Assembly (NCBI GenBank): GCA_030549775.1
Contig: CM060177.1
Coordinates: 63,428,638-63,492,637 of the forward strand
Origin: Tamarix chinensis
Taxonomy: Eukaryota; Streptophyta; Magnoliopsida; Caryophyllales; Tamaricaceae
DNA length: 64,000 bases
Direction: 5' to 3'
Both the position numbers and the translations under genes were made by a program. The notes beneath the pieces are model-generated. The model had not been told where the DNA came from. It searched no databases and saw nothing but the letters and a program-made list of their open reading frames with translations. Positions 25,651 through 36,189 of the stretch are shown here, piece after piece. How positions within the stretch are numbered: the stretch's first letter is position 1; each line of letters opens with the position of its first letter.

Positions 25651-26422
25651 TGATGTAATTCTCAAAACACCCTCTTAGATCACAACTTTAATTTTATTCT
25701 CAAGAAGGAATACTCAAATTTGGACAGAAAGTAATTAGCAATAAAATAACGAAAATGAACCAAAACTCAAGAACACACTCAAAGTTCTGGGATCTTAGGC
25801 AAGAACTCAAGACAAACTCAAAGCTCACCCTAATCTTATAACTTAAGACAAACTCAAAGCTATAAGGAAATAATCTTTAACTTGAGACAAACTCAAAGCA
25901 AAGAGAAAACCATAAGGTATATTGTGAATAATCAGGAATTATTATTCCTCTCTTCAAACTTGTATTTATAGGAAATATCATACAGCAAAAGAAAGCCAAC
26001 GGTTTGGCTGAATAATAACCCCAAAACCGTTCAGCTATAACATCTAAGAATTAAAGATATGCCCCCCCCTTTTAACTCCCCTCATTAAGGCATCAAATGC
26101 TTCTTAATGAATAGAAATGAAACAACAGCAATTCCTTAATCTAGCGCACATTTTGCCTCCCTTCTTAATGGGATTAAATACCCATTTGAAAGAGCTACAT
26201 TATTTATTATAATAATAAAAACATGAAAATAAAAATAAATAAGACTAAAATAACTACGGATCTCCTTGGGCTTCTACGTGCTTGGTCTTTTACTGAATAA
26301 GGCTTTAATCACACGCCCAAGTAAGGCATGTAACAGATTCTGACTTGTGAGCAAATGGGGAAAACCCAAGGGCTTCCAAAACAAGTGCCACAGGTTCATG
26401 GGCCAAGTTTGACTTTGGATCA
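25651..26422 (-). repeat. 5' LTR of element C
   Basis: 772 bp. Differs from the 3' LTR by five substitutions and one extra C in a C-run. Confidence 0.97.
25963..25970 (-). promoter_or_regulatory. TATA box in C 5' LTR
   Basis: Minus strand TATAAATA about 450 bp into the LTR, followed by a plausible start region. Probable promoter. Confidence 0.65.
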
Positions 26423-27184
26423 GCCAATCATATTAAATGTTCTTGATAATATGTCTATGCTTGGTATTGAAAACAATTCGAGATATTCATGAAGGTATGT
26501 TACATATTTGCAAGGAAAAGATGTTAACACACCAAACAAGACTTAAAGTGTACAAGCATTCAAAGCATACAAGGCTATGGCATATATGGGATGACACTAC
26601 AACAAGATATGGTGATGATTATCATTAGTTATATTAAACTTGTTGTAAACCCTAAGTGTATTTTATGTAAGCTAAGTTTTTGATGTAATTTCATGTATGT
26701 ACCATAGTTGATTGTGTGGCTTTGTAATATTAGTCATTAATATCATTTAGATGATGATATTATGATTGAAATTAAGTACTATATAGGCTTAATTCAAGTG
26801 AGTTAAATCTAACTTGAATTAAGAAGGATAACCGACTGGATTTAAGTCTTTTTAGTCGGCTTATCTTCCTATGTATATGCCTCCTCGTACACGCATATGG
26901 ATAGCTGAATAATAGAAATCATTTGAACACAAAATTCACAAGTTGAGACTTGTGTTTCCTCCCTTTGGAGTCCCATCTAGATAGGAGAAGTGCTCGAGGT
27001 ATCCTTCCTCTTTAGAACCCTTCGAATGTGCATTAACATTCAAATGACATACTATCATCAAAGTTTTCACCATTTCGAGTTCAATCTCCTTAAACCAAAC
27101 TTTCTTCTTCAAATTTCAATCTACTAGATTCTGAAATTCAAGGAATAATTGATCCAACGCTTCCCTTCCCTTTGATTCACATCA
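26423..27184 (+). repeat. 3' LTR of element B, second piece
   Basis: Resumes with the GCCAA duplication, continues collinear with the 5' LTR, and ends TTCACATCA. It is followed by the TTATT target duplication. Confidence 0.93.
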
Positions 27185-27189
27185 TTATT

Positions 27190-27323
27190 TGTATGTGAAG
27201 TTGTATTTTTTTTATATAGTCTATATAGTTTTCTGATTGCATGATAATAAACTCGGCATTGGTTTTATTTAAGTTAATTCATTATTAATGCTAAAAAGAT
27301 TGATAATAATTATAGATAATTAT
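27190..27323 (+). repeat. Segmental duplication, copy a continued
   Basis: The first 75 bp continue the match to 32455-32560 (TTTGTATGTGAAGTT..., GGTTTT...AAGTTAAT). The last 60 bp (ATTAATGCTAAAAA...GATAATTAT) instead match 51548-51585. So a rearrangement breakpoint lies near 27265. Confidence 0.75.
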
Positions 27324-28077
27324 TGTAACACCCCAAAATTTACTTTTTTTTTCTACACAAAACCTTTCAATTTAAAACCCACAAATTTTAAGGATGCTAC
27401 CACTACACTTAGTACTAGACTAGTTTACTCCTACCGTTTCAATACCAAGTGCTGAGGCTAAGAAAAAAATTGCCATCATTACACATTAATACCTAAATTA
27501 AAATTCACAAAATAATAATCAGAGTACACATAAGTTTTACATAATCAAAAATACGACAGATCGTTCTTTAGAGAAGAAAATAGCTACATTATTAAAATTG
27601 TTTCTGGAGTTTCAAACATAGTTAAAAGAGAAAGGAATAATAATCTCATAATGGAAAAACGGCTACGCCACTCTAGGACCCAATCCAGCCCAAATCATCA
27701 CTCGACCCCACCTGATGTCCCATAGACATCAATGGCATCAAAGAAAGCATCACCTACTTGCAACAAGTCAGAAATGCCTTCTGCTCGTGGGAATGAGCGA
27801 CACCCATAAAAGGGGTGATCAATACGCTATATACTAAGTAAGGTAACCGAGCACTAAGGCCAACACACAAGCACATAAAATCATGTAGGATAATAATCAA
27901 CTGACACTTTTAAACCCACACATATAATATATAAAGTCATGCAGAGTATTATATAGCTTATAAATGATCAAGCCCACACATAAAGGCCCAAATAGTTTAG
28001 ATTAATTATTTAATTAATCTCTTATCAAAAGTTGGTTCACACCATATTCTTTATCAAGTCCACACAAGTATGGGAAT

Positions 28078-28405
28078 CCCACTATTTTAGCCTGTGGATC
28101 AGTCTCCATGGCACTCTAGCGCCTGGCCATTATTTTAACCGTTGGATCGGTCACTAGGGTAACATACCCTACTACTATTCTATGCCGATGGATCGGTCTG
28201 GCCCCTTCTCGTACGGTGTTCCACTGTAAGTATTATTGTCTTTTACGTCTTAGAAAACTATAGGGTTAAATTTATTGAGCTCGGGATCCCCCACTATTAT
28301 AGCCGGTGGAGTGGTCGCCTAGGGTAACATACCCTACCACTATTATACGCTGGTGGATCAGTCTCCAGGATATCGCAGTACCTGGCCACTATTATGCCAG
28401 TGGAT
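28078..28405. repeat. Six short stem-loop modules in element E
   Basis: Modules of about 20 bp built on CCACTATTAT...GTGG, each with an internal CCAC/GTGG-type stem and mostly followed by ATCAGTC or ATCGGTC. They occur near 28080, 28138, 28172, 28291, 28337 and 28386. Two share a following GGGTAACATACCCTAC stretch. Confidence 0.75.
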
Positions 28406-28586
28406 CAGTCTGGGCCCGGCTCAATATCTTCCACTTTACATGATTAATGTTTTAAGTATCTTATTCAAAAGCTTTCACCTAGACATGCACGATTGGCTTC
28501 TATTATTTTTATCCTCCAACTCTAGTTAACCACTCCAACCCTAGTTATCCACCACCACCAAAGTTAACCATAGCATACCCTAACAC

Positions 28587-28903
28587 CCATGCAAACCTTA
28601 ACTCCATGCAAACCCTAACTCCCATGCAAACCCTAACTCCAGGAAAACCCTACTTCCATGCAAACCCTAACTCCATTTCCATGCAAACCCTTACACCATG
28701 AAAACCCCAACTCCATGCAAACCCTAATTCCATGCAAACCATAATTCCATGCAAATCCTAACACCATGCAAACCCCAACTCCACACAAACTGTAATTCCA
28801 TGCAAACCCCAACTCCATGCAAACCCTAATTTCATGCAAACCATAATTCCATGCAAACCCCAACACCATACAAACCTTAACACCATGCAAACCCCAACTC
28901 CAC
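28587..28903 (+). repeat. 17-bp minisatellite with CAAACCCTAA core
   Basis: Around 18 degenerate copies of CCATGCAAACCCTAACT. The long minus-strand frame through it is only a translation of the repeat. Confidence 0.88.
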
Positions 28904-29279
28904 ATTATTACACTCCCCATCATTATTTTACAAAACCTATCATGCATGTCTTATAAGCCACACCATACCACAATAATAACACAACCCATACACATAATAC
29001 ACATGCCCCAATTTAATGCACGATCTTACCTCAACTCCATACGATGCTACATATATGATAGTTATACAAATACACACAAAATACATTATAGTTCATATCA
29101 CATGGTATTCATGGCATATAAAACACATAATACACAAACGGCCTTAGTACTCCCTTACCTAAAACGTCACCGGTCTTGGAGCACGCTCCTATATCTCTTT
29201 AGGACATTGATTGGTCTCACCTATTATGAGGGGAAAACTAGAATTAGGTTCCCTCCTACTAAAAATACTATTATTTACT

Positions 29280-29833
29280 AACTTATCCCAAGACTAGGTT
29301 TTTAATAAAACAATATTATACTAATAATAACTATATGAAATACTAATAATAATATTAATATTATTCAAAACGGTTGGTGGTATAAGGTCTTCTACTCTCC
29401 ACCAAAATAATGCTAATAATAATAATAATAATAATAACTTAAGCCTAAATAATATAAGGTAGGGTTTTCGACCCTACCTCAAAATAGTGAAGGTACCATT
29501 TACTAATAATAATAATACTAATAATAACACATATTACTTATAATAATATTAATAATAATATTAAGGATAATAATAATAATATTAATAATAGTAGAAATAG
29601 TAATATTAATAATAAAAATAGGAGCATGTGCATCATTAAAATAAAATAGGGCTTCGACCCCCTTTAGATAGATAATAGTAATAATAAAATAATATTATTA
29701 TTATTATTAATATTAATAATGATAATAAAACTTATAATAATACTAATAATAATAATAATTTGAAACTAATAACTTAAATAATTTATACCTACTTTCGACC
29801 CTGCCAAGAAATGATATCATTAATATTAATCCC

Positions 29834-29866
<33 letters not shown>

Positions 29867-29880
29867 TGAATAAATGCTAA
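29280..29880 (+). repeat. AAT-rich simple-sequence zone in element E
   Basis: Many interrupted AAT runs (for example 29410-29437, 29549-29600, 29837-29866), separated by short GGGTTTCGACCC-like spacers that recur three times. Confidence 0.8.
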
Positions 29881-30560
29881 AATTTGAAATAAAATAGAAT
29901 AAACTTAAATAAATAGGGGAGAAGGGCTAAGAGTGTCTAGGGTTTCACCTTGGGTCGGCGGAGATAGGTGGCACTAGCGGTGGTGCACGGTGGCAGCAAT
30001 AGTGGCTGGAAAAGAGGTTAGAAAAGGAAAAAGTTGAGGTTTGAGAAGAAGAGGTGGAGAATGAGGGTGGAGGTAGAGGTGTTGGTGGTAGCCTAGACTG
30101 AGAGAAGTAAAGTGAGGATGGTGGCGTAGCAAGTGGCGGCGACGCATGGAGGCAAAGGTGGCGGCCGAAATGAAGAGAAAGAGAAAAAGAGAGAAGGAAA
30201 ATGAGAAAGGAGAAAGGAAGGGTATGGCTAGGTAGAGGAAGATTAGTAGCATTTTTTGGGTGGTGTAGGGGGCAATGATAGCAGCGAATGTGGTGGTGGA
30301 CACGGCGCAAAAGGTTGTAGGTATAAAATTTTGGATGGTCGAGCAAGGAACTTCGCACGGCTGTGGTAGCTCATGCAAGAAGAATCGAGGGAGATGGGTG
30401 GCTCAGTTAGTTAGAGGGCAATGCAGGGAAGACTTAGGTAGGTAGAGATGGCGGCGTAGTTAGCTGACGGCGGAGGAAAGGTCGTCTGAAGTCGCGGTGG
30501 TGCGTAAGGTAGGTTCTTAGGGTTTCATGGAAAAAGTTTCAAAATCAACCAAACAAGGGG

Positions 30561-30570
30561 TATTTATAGA
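30561..30570 (-). promoter_or_regulatory. TATA box in element E
   Basis: Minus strand TCTATAAATA, followed by GC-rich transcribed-like sequence. Likely LTR promoter. Confidence 0.5.
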
Positions 30571-30829
30571 GTTTGGAGGGGAAGGTAGGGTTCTAAGGGC
30601 GGTAGGAGGATAATGCAGGTAGGGTTTGGGGTAGCCGGAGGCGTCAATCGGCCGGCACAAATTTAGGTCGAGGTCAACTTTTTGCACGGGAAAAGGATAG
30701 TTTTGCACGAAAGAAAAGGGAAGTGGGTTAGGTTAGGCTGATCTACGATTCAAAGGGAAGAGAAAGAGAGGAGAAACGGTTGGTTAAGTCAAGTGTAGCC
30801 GGCGACACCATTTTTGGAGGCAGCGGAGC

Positions 30830-31136
30830 TGCAGGTCGACGGTGGAGGCGGAAGGAGGAAGAAGAAGGTGAACAGGGTTGTTGGAGGGAAAAAGAAAGAA
30901 AAGAAAAAGAAGGAAGAATCGGGCCGATTGACACCCGTTATAAAGATTTTAAATGGAATGGAGCGTTCCAGGGGAAAAAGAAACGACACGCAGTGTTCTG
31001 GCTGTCGAAGGAAGAAAAGAGAAGAGCGGGAGGTTGGGTCGCGGAAGAGGGGAAGGAAGAAGAAAAAAGAAAGAAAAGAAAAGAAAAAAGAAAGAGAAGA
31101 AAGAAAAAGAAAGAAGGAAAAAAGGAAAAGAAAAAT
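30830..31136 (+). repeat. Purine-rich tract (GGA/GAAA)n in element E
   Basis: Long run of A and G with few interruptions, giving artefactual Lys/Arg/Glu-rich frames on plus and Pro/Phe/Ser-rich frames on minus. It lies upstream of the TATA box on the sense strand. Confidence 0.8.
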
Positions 31137-31439
31137 TTAAGTAGGTTGGGGTCAATTAAATTAATTAGAATATTTTGGGTATTTAAAATAAAAATATTTA
31201 AATAAAATAATATTAAATTTCCTTTTTAGGCTAAATTAGGATTTTTAAAATATTCTTCCTAAATTCCTTTTTAATTATCATAATACCAAATTTTCCCTTA
31301 TAAAAATATTTATAAATTCCTTCTTAACTTGCCCTAAATTAATTCTTCCCATTCCAATAAAAATAATTAATTAATTTAATTCCCTAATAAATCCTTATTT
31401 AATTACTTTTCTTAAAATAAATATTTTTGGGGCATTTCA

Positions 31440-31609
31440 ATTATAAATTATTTAATTACTTAATAATAATAATAATATATTAATTATTATATAAATAATG
31501 TTAAAATAAATAAAAATTAATATTAGCAGACAAAAATTATATGAAAAAATTTATCATTGTTAAAATAAATAACAATAAAAGCCTCTATTAATAATTAATA
31601 TTAGTATTT

Positions 31610-31613
<4 letters not shown>
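31440..31613 (+). repeat. Duplicated AT-rich segment after element E
   Basis: Collinear with 51590-51750 in the same orientation and, inverted, with about 32835-33010 (shared AATAATTAATATTAGTATTTTATAA). Confidence 0.8.

Positions 31614-31696
<83 letters not shown>
31614..31696. repeat. (AAT)n-(ATT)n inverted microsatellite
   Basis: About nine AAT units change directly into about 18 ATT units, forming a perfect simple-sequence hairpin at a junction between duplicated segments. Confidence 0.92.
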
Positions 31697-31697
<1 letters not shown>

Positions 31698-31734
31698 CCT
31701 AATGAAAGGTAGTTTTGCTTCAATCTTATTATAC

Positions 31735-32560
31735 CTAATTTTAAATGATGCATTGGAATAACCTTAGGTATGTATGTGAAGTTTTCTAGTTAAGAGAGTT
31801 GAGGTTCAACTCAATGGGTGGAAGGTAATGGTATTTAGGATGTAAATATTTTTTACTAGATCCAATCTGTAAGAGAAAATATGCTATTGTTTAATTTTTA
31901 AAATGGATCTTGAATTTTGGTTGAGCTTGGGTTTAGTTAGATGGTATTCAGATTTAAGTATTGGAAGCAAATACAATAAAGAAAGTATTAGATTTTTGAA
32001 ATTAATAAGTCACAAATGAGAATTGTAGTTTATCATAAAATAAATAGCATATTAATTGTCTTATTTATCAAAATTTATTTACGTTTGATTTATATGATTA
32101 GTAGAATATTAGAGTTCCATTAGTATGAGTGCTAAGTTATTAGCATAATTTTTTACTCATTATTTTTAGTGAAGGTTTGTTGTCTATTTTATATTACATT
32201 TTTCTTCTTTGTTGGCTTGTGTCGGATCATTTTCTTAGATTAAAGTATGTTAGTAGCAACCATTTCCAATCCTATGCAATTATTTGCTTGGCCTTTGTTC
32301 TTATGTCTTAGTTCTTTTCCTACCCATCTACTTAATATGTCAATGTTCAAATCCAAATATTTGTTCCATTTTCATGTAAAAGTGTGGTAGTCATCAATTC
32401 TTTTATTGATTTTAGTTATTGATCCAAGTAGAAGGTTTTTAATATCTTATTATTATTTGTATGTGAAGTTCCATTTTTCTTGTTTATATGGTATATATGG
32501 TTTTTCAATTACATAACAATAAGCACGGTGTTGGTTTCTCTTCAAGTTAATTTAATGACT
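31735..32560 (+). repeat. Segmental duplication, copy b
   Basis: Uninterrupted version of 10964-11749 plus 27185-27265. It shows the empty target of element B near 32450 (TTATTTGTATGTGAAG). From about 32290 on it also forms the outer end of the palindrome left arm. Confidence 0.8.
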
Positions 32561-32762
32561 TATAAGATATATTGGATAAACACTAATAATATAAGATGAG
32601 ATAATAATTACTATTAATTTAATATTACAAAAAATAATAATTGTAACATATAATTAATAATAATTATTATTTATTTCATTACAATTATGATTAATATTGT
32701 TTTTAATTATTTTTATTATTATTAGTATTATCATAATAATAATGAAAAATGTGATTTATGAT

Positions 32763-32773
32763 TATTATTATTA

Positions 32774-32830
<57 letters not shown>
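32763..32830 (+). repeat. (ATT)n microsatellite in left arm
   Basis: About 22 ATT units. The counterpart in the right arm is the AAT tract at 51749-51783, which is shorter. Confidence 0.93.
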
Positions 32831-32832
<2 letters not shown>

Positions 32833-34344
32833 AAATACTAATATTAATTATTAATAGATATTTTTACTCTTATTTATTTTAATAATGATTTATTTATGTT
32901 AATATAACTTTTATCTATTAATATTAATTTTTATTTATTATTAACATTATTTGACATAATAATTAATATATTATTATTATTAATTAATTTATACTTATTT
33001 ATTATTATTTTTACTACTATTATTGTTCTTTTTAGCGTTAATAATAAATAAAAGTAATAAAATATTTTATTCAGTTTTTGTAATAAAAATATTTTTTTAA
33101 AAATTTTTGTAAGCATTTATTATTAGTAATGAATTTTTAATTAATTATCACAATTATTATTATTATTTTCTAATTAGTATATTATATTACTAATAATATA
33201 TTATCAATTATTATTATTATTATTATTAAAGTTATATTATCAACCATTATGATTTATTAGTATTTATTACTAATAATATTTATTTATTTATTTAATATAG
33301 ATTGCTTGTTCAATGGTGTTTTAGCTTGTCAAGTCTAATCCTTTGTTAATTATGGTTTTCATATTTTATAAATTAAACCGTCAAAACTAAAAAAAATTGG
33401 GTAGTAATTGTTGATTTATTGTTGATGCATAAGTTGATTTTATCTTAAATTTTTGGTGTATGGTGAAAACTTTGGTTTGCTTTAATTTGAAATTTCTTTG
33501 GAACTTTTTTTGAGGGAATTCAATAGCTTATTGTTGCCAAATATCCTAATTATCTTTGCCTGACATTTAATTCTTCTTTCTTTTATACTTATTGTTCATT
33601 GGTATTGTCTTAGTGTATTAAATCTTATCTTATCATTGTAACTGAAAAAAAAAGGTGCTTGAATTTTCATTTCTAAAAATTTTGTTGCATGTGCATTTTG
33701 ATTACAAGTTGTGATTGTGTATTTGTAGCTTATTTATTTTATTTTGAGAGCTTATTTGTCATTGAAAATATAATGAAGTCTATTTTGTTTGTTCCATTAT
33801 ACCAATTTGTTGGCTTCTCTTAGGTATTTTTATAGTTGTAATATGTGATTATTTTTTATGTCTATTTTTTTTTGGCAAAAACTGTGTAGTGACTGTAATA
33901 TTTTGTGCAAGGCCTTTGTTTGTGTGGTTTGAATGGATTTAGTTGGCAGTGTGATGTACTCCCATTTTTATTTTTTTTTATAATTCTAGATTATTAGCAA
34001 TGATTCCCTCTTTGTACTTAGACCTCTAATTTATGTAGGCGATGTTATTTATAATGGCTATATTATAATACATCTATTTTTTTTATCTTAGTCCTTTTGT
34101 TCTACGTTTCAATATATTAAAGTTGTCTATTTTCTTTTTCCTCCTTTCACAATCCTGTCTAATTGTGATATGCTACACCTACTACATCATTAGCAACCAT
34201 TTGTCCCTATCATTATCCAACTGTGTTTCCAATCCCTATAATGCCAAATCAATTATAAATTGTTATCCCAATAGAGTCTAAATACTCTTCCCTATCTCTC
34301 TTAGATCACAAGTTTATACTTGTAGGGTATATTTGAGTGGGGTG

Positions 34345-34620
34345 TGTAAACTCCCATTTTAATTTTCATGACAATTATAGCTGTGCCCATATACTTGTTT
34401 TCAAAATTAGCAAAATTTTTGGCCTTCCAGATGTGGTAAACTATAGCTGCTAGTATCCTTGTTTTTGTGTGCAAAATTCTTCTGATAATACTTCTTAACC
34501 ACTCGATAAACCTGTTCTTTCACTACACATCATATAAATAGATGGCTATGTGTCTCTGTGTATCACAGGGGCATTCAAATGTGATGTACATCTAATGAAG
34601 TCTAACTACTTTATTCTAAA
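34345..34620 (-). pseudogene. LINE 3' fragment (zf-RVT region), left arm
   Basis: The translated minus strand resembles the C-terminal end of plant non-LTR retrotransposon reverse transcriptases: a zinc-finger-like DTQRHIAIYLYD stretch, then RILAAIVYHIWKAKNFANFE, where the Tyr-x-Ile-Trp-x-x-Arg/Lys-Asn motif is typical. No RT core or endonuclease is present, and stops flank the segment, so only the 3' end remains (5' truncation is usual for LINEs). The right arm copy is at 50083-50345. The sequence near 34610-34620 is the uninterrupted version of the site where element D inserted in the other arm. Confidence 0.65.
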
Positions 34621-34938
34621 CACACAACTCTCTTATTTGACTATCTCCCCATCCAACATTATTTTTAGTTTATGCTCTAGTTTTAAACTCAGACTGTTTC
34701 TTCTCTACTTCCTTCAAGTGTTCCAACCTATACCATATGACACAGTTAATGAGCACATGTGGGAATATTTATCTTTCCATAAATAACATGAATAATATTT
34801 TAGACATATGTTATCAGGAGATGATCATATATCGTGGATTTTTATATAAAGGGTTTGTGTTGGCTAGATGTAATAATGGGTTGGCAATATTTCAAACCAG
34901 TTAGGTACTAAAAAGGATTGATGTCGAGCATAAGCTCA

Positions 34939-34950
34939 TCATCATCATCA

Positions 34951-35010
<60 letters not shown>
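34939..35010 (+). repeat. (ATC)n/(ATT)n microsatellite
   Basis: Four ATC units run into about 20 ATT units. Confidence 0.93.
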
Positions 35011-35011
<1 letters not shown>

Positions 35012-35044
35012 GTTACTATTAATGTTGTTGTTATTATATAGGAT

Positions 35045-35199
35045 GGATTTAATTGCCTTCTTGTTGGTGTAATTCTTCTAACTAGTTGCAGGGTTACTAG
35101 TCTTATAATAGTGAAGGAGATTTGCAGTAAAAAGATTAATTGAAACAAAGAGGATCATAACAATGGGCCCTACAATTCGACCAAGCTGAGCAGTTGCTC
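35045..35199 (-). pseudogene. Amino acid permease pseudo-exon, left arm
   Basis: After a splice-acceptor-like TTTGGCAG, the minus strand reads GATAQLGRIVGPIVMILFVS and continues through a hydrophobic segment to a TSNPATS...KNYTNKKAI stretch. This resembles the part of plant AAAP-family amino acid permeases (AAP type) with AQLGW-x-x-GP, a membrane helix and the R/K-N-Y-T motif. These proteins import amino acids with protons at the plasma membrane. A stop replaces the residue before KNYT, and the rest of the gene is not visible. The identical arrangement in the right arm shows the fragment was present before the palindrome formed. Recognition is from motif memory without a search. Confidence 0.65.
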
Positions 35200-36189
35200 C
35201 TGCCAAACATTGAAGCCTATTACTACTCCCTAAATTGTTCTTGTGACGTCAAATGGGCACTTGCATGATTAGCATGTATTTCATGGCATTAGCATATGTA
35301 TTTTACCTGCCATCTAAATGTGGTTATCATTATTGGAATTTGGGTAAGTTTAGTAATCTTCATTATTATTATTATTACTATTACTATTATTATTTACACA
35401 TGAAAAAGTTTATAGTTCTACATTTGGATTGATCTCGTTAACTATTGAATATTTCTTTTGGAGGTTGATTAAGTTGAAGATTTTGATGCTTTAGGCTAGT
35501 TTTTATCATTAAAAATGTGTAATCTTCTCTTAAAAACATGGTATGAACTTTTTCTGTGGATGATGTTTATTGTTGTGAGGGTTTGTAATTGTTATGAGGG
35601 TTTTGGATTGTGAAATTTCAAATTAGGGTGTTTTTTGAATGTTCAAGTTGCATAGTCTTTGTTAAATGTATTCATGCATAGATTGGATTGGGTTAAGTAA
35701 AACCTATCTAATTGTGGACCCTTTTTATCGCATTTATTGTGTGCCTACTTTATTATATGACCATGTAAATCAATTACAAAACATTTTTAGCTCCAAAAAG
35801 TGACTTTTCTTCACCTTATTATTGGCATAGAGATGTATAATTTAAGGGTTTAGATTTTTTTATTAAGGTCCATTCTCGATACCTTACTTTTACTTATGTA
35901 TTTTATTAGAAAATTTTAATAATTTATTATTTTTATTTTACTATTATTAATGTTATAATTATTATTTTTCTTATTAGTATTACTTATTCTTATCATTGCC
36001 ATTATTTTTATAATTATTATTTTCATTATGTTTATATATATTTTCTTATTATTACCATTAATTTTTTTATTTAAAATTTTGTTTTTACATGATTTTGACT
36101 TGTCCATTAGTTTCATTGTATATTTTAGATAATATTTGATATATGATAGTCCTAGATTTGAGTGCATATAATGTAAGTTAATTAATTCT

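Larger units (their letters stand above)
20134..26422 (-). mobile_element. Ty3/gypsy element C (family 2), full length, young
   Basis: This is a 6289-bp complete element on the minus strand: 5' LTR 26422-25651, tRNA-Met primer site, 450-bp leader, a single-frame gag-pol, polypurine tract, 3' LTR 20904-20134. A perfect TSD GCCAA stands at 20129-20133 and 26423-26427. It sits inside the 3' LTR of element B in opposite orientation. By direct comparison the LTRs differ at five substitutions and one C-run length (771 versus 772 bp), about 99.4% identity, so it inserted recently. Its LTRs are unlike those of families 1 and 3. The GPY/F end and lack of a clear chromodomain suggest a CRM- or Reina-like chromovirus relative; this is tentative. 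Confidence 0.97.
11755..27184 (+). mobile_element. Ty3/gypsy element B (family 1), full length, nested insertions
   Basis: This is a complete plus-strand element: 5' LTR, tRNA-Met primer site, leader, gag, pol, 3' LTR. It is flanked by perfect 5-bp target duplications TTATT at 11750-11754 and 27185-27189. About 9.1 kb remains when element C is removed. It contains a Cassandra TRIM (13114-13868), a Harbinger-like element (15472-16920) and, within its 3' LTR, element C (20134-26422). Its two LTRs differ at several percent of sites by eye, so it is much older than C. The join 11749/27185 restores a sequence that resembles the uninterrupted copy near 32450, which confirms the insertion limits. 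Confidence 0.95.
27324..31439 (-). mobile_element. Element E: 4.1-kb TG...CA unit, probable giant solo LTR
   Basis: Ends TGTAACACCCCAAAA and TTTTGGGGCATTTCA are imperfect inverted termini beginning TG and ending CA. A perfect 5-bp duplication ATTAT stands at 27319-27323 and 31440-31444. The uninterrupted target exists at about 51575-51600, which supports the limits. No gag, pol, primer site or second LTR is present. A TATA box on the minus strand (30561-30570), with GC-rich sequence downstream, suggests the minus strand is the transcribed sense. Large LTRs with GGGGTGTTACA-type ends are known from Tekay/Del-like gypsy elements. A large non-autonomous derivative is the alternative. Inside are stem-loop modules, a 17-bp minisatellite and AAT tracts. 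Confidence 0.75.

Noticed and set aside
28587..28903. Interstitial telomere array
   Set aside because: CCCTAA occurs once per 17-bp unit, not as consecutive CCCTAAA heptamers.
28633..28947. 104-codon open frame on minus
   Set aside because: It is only the translation of the 17-bp minisatellite.
29945..30378. Overlapping 134-137 codon frames on minus downstream of the TATA box of element E
   Set aside because: Two overlapping frames of Ser/Pro/His/Leu-rich composition with no family resemblance; judged to be GC-rich noncoding LTR sequence.
30780..31205. Long Lys/Arg/Glu-rich frames on plus and Pro/Phe/Ser-rich frames on minus
   Set aside because: A long purine tract leaves all frames open; no domain, and frames on both strands are equally long.
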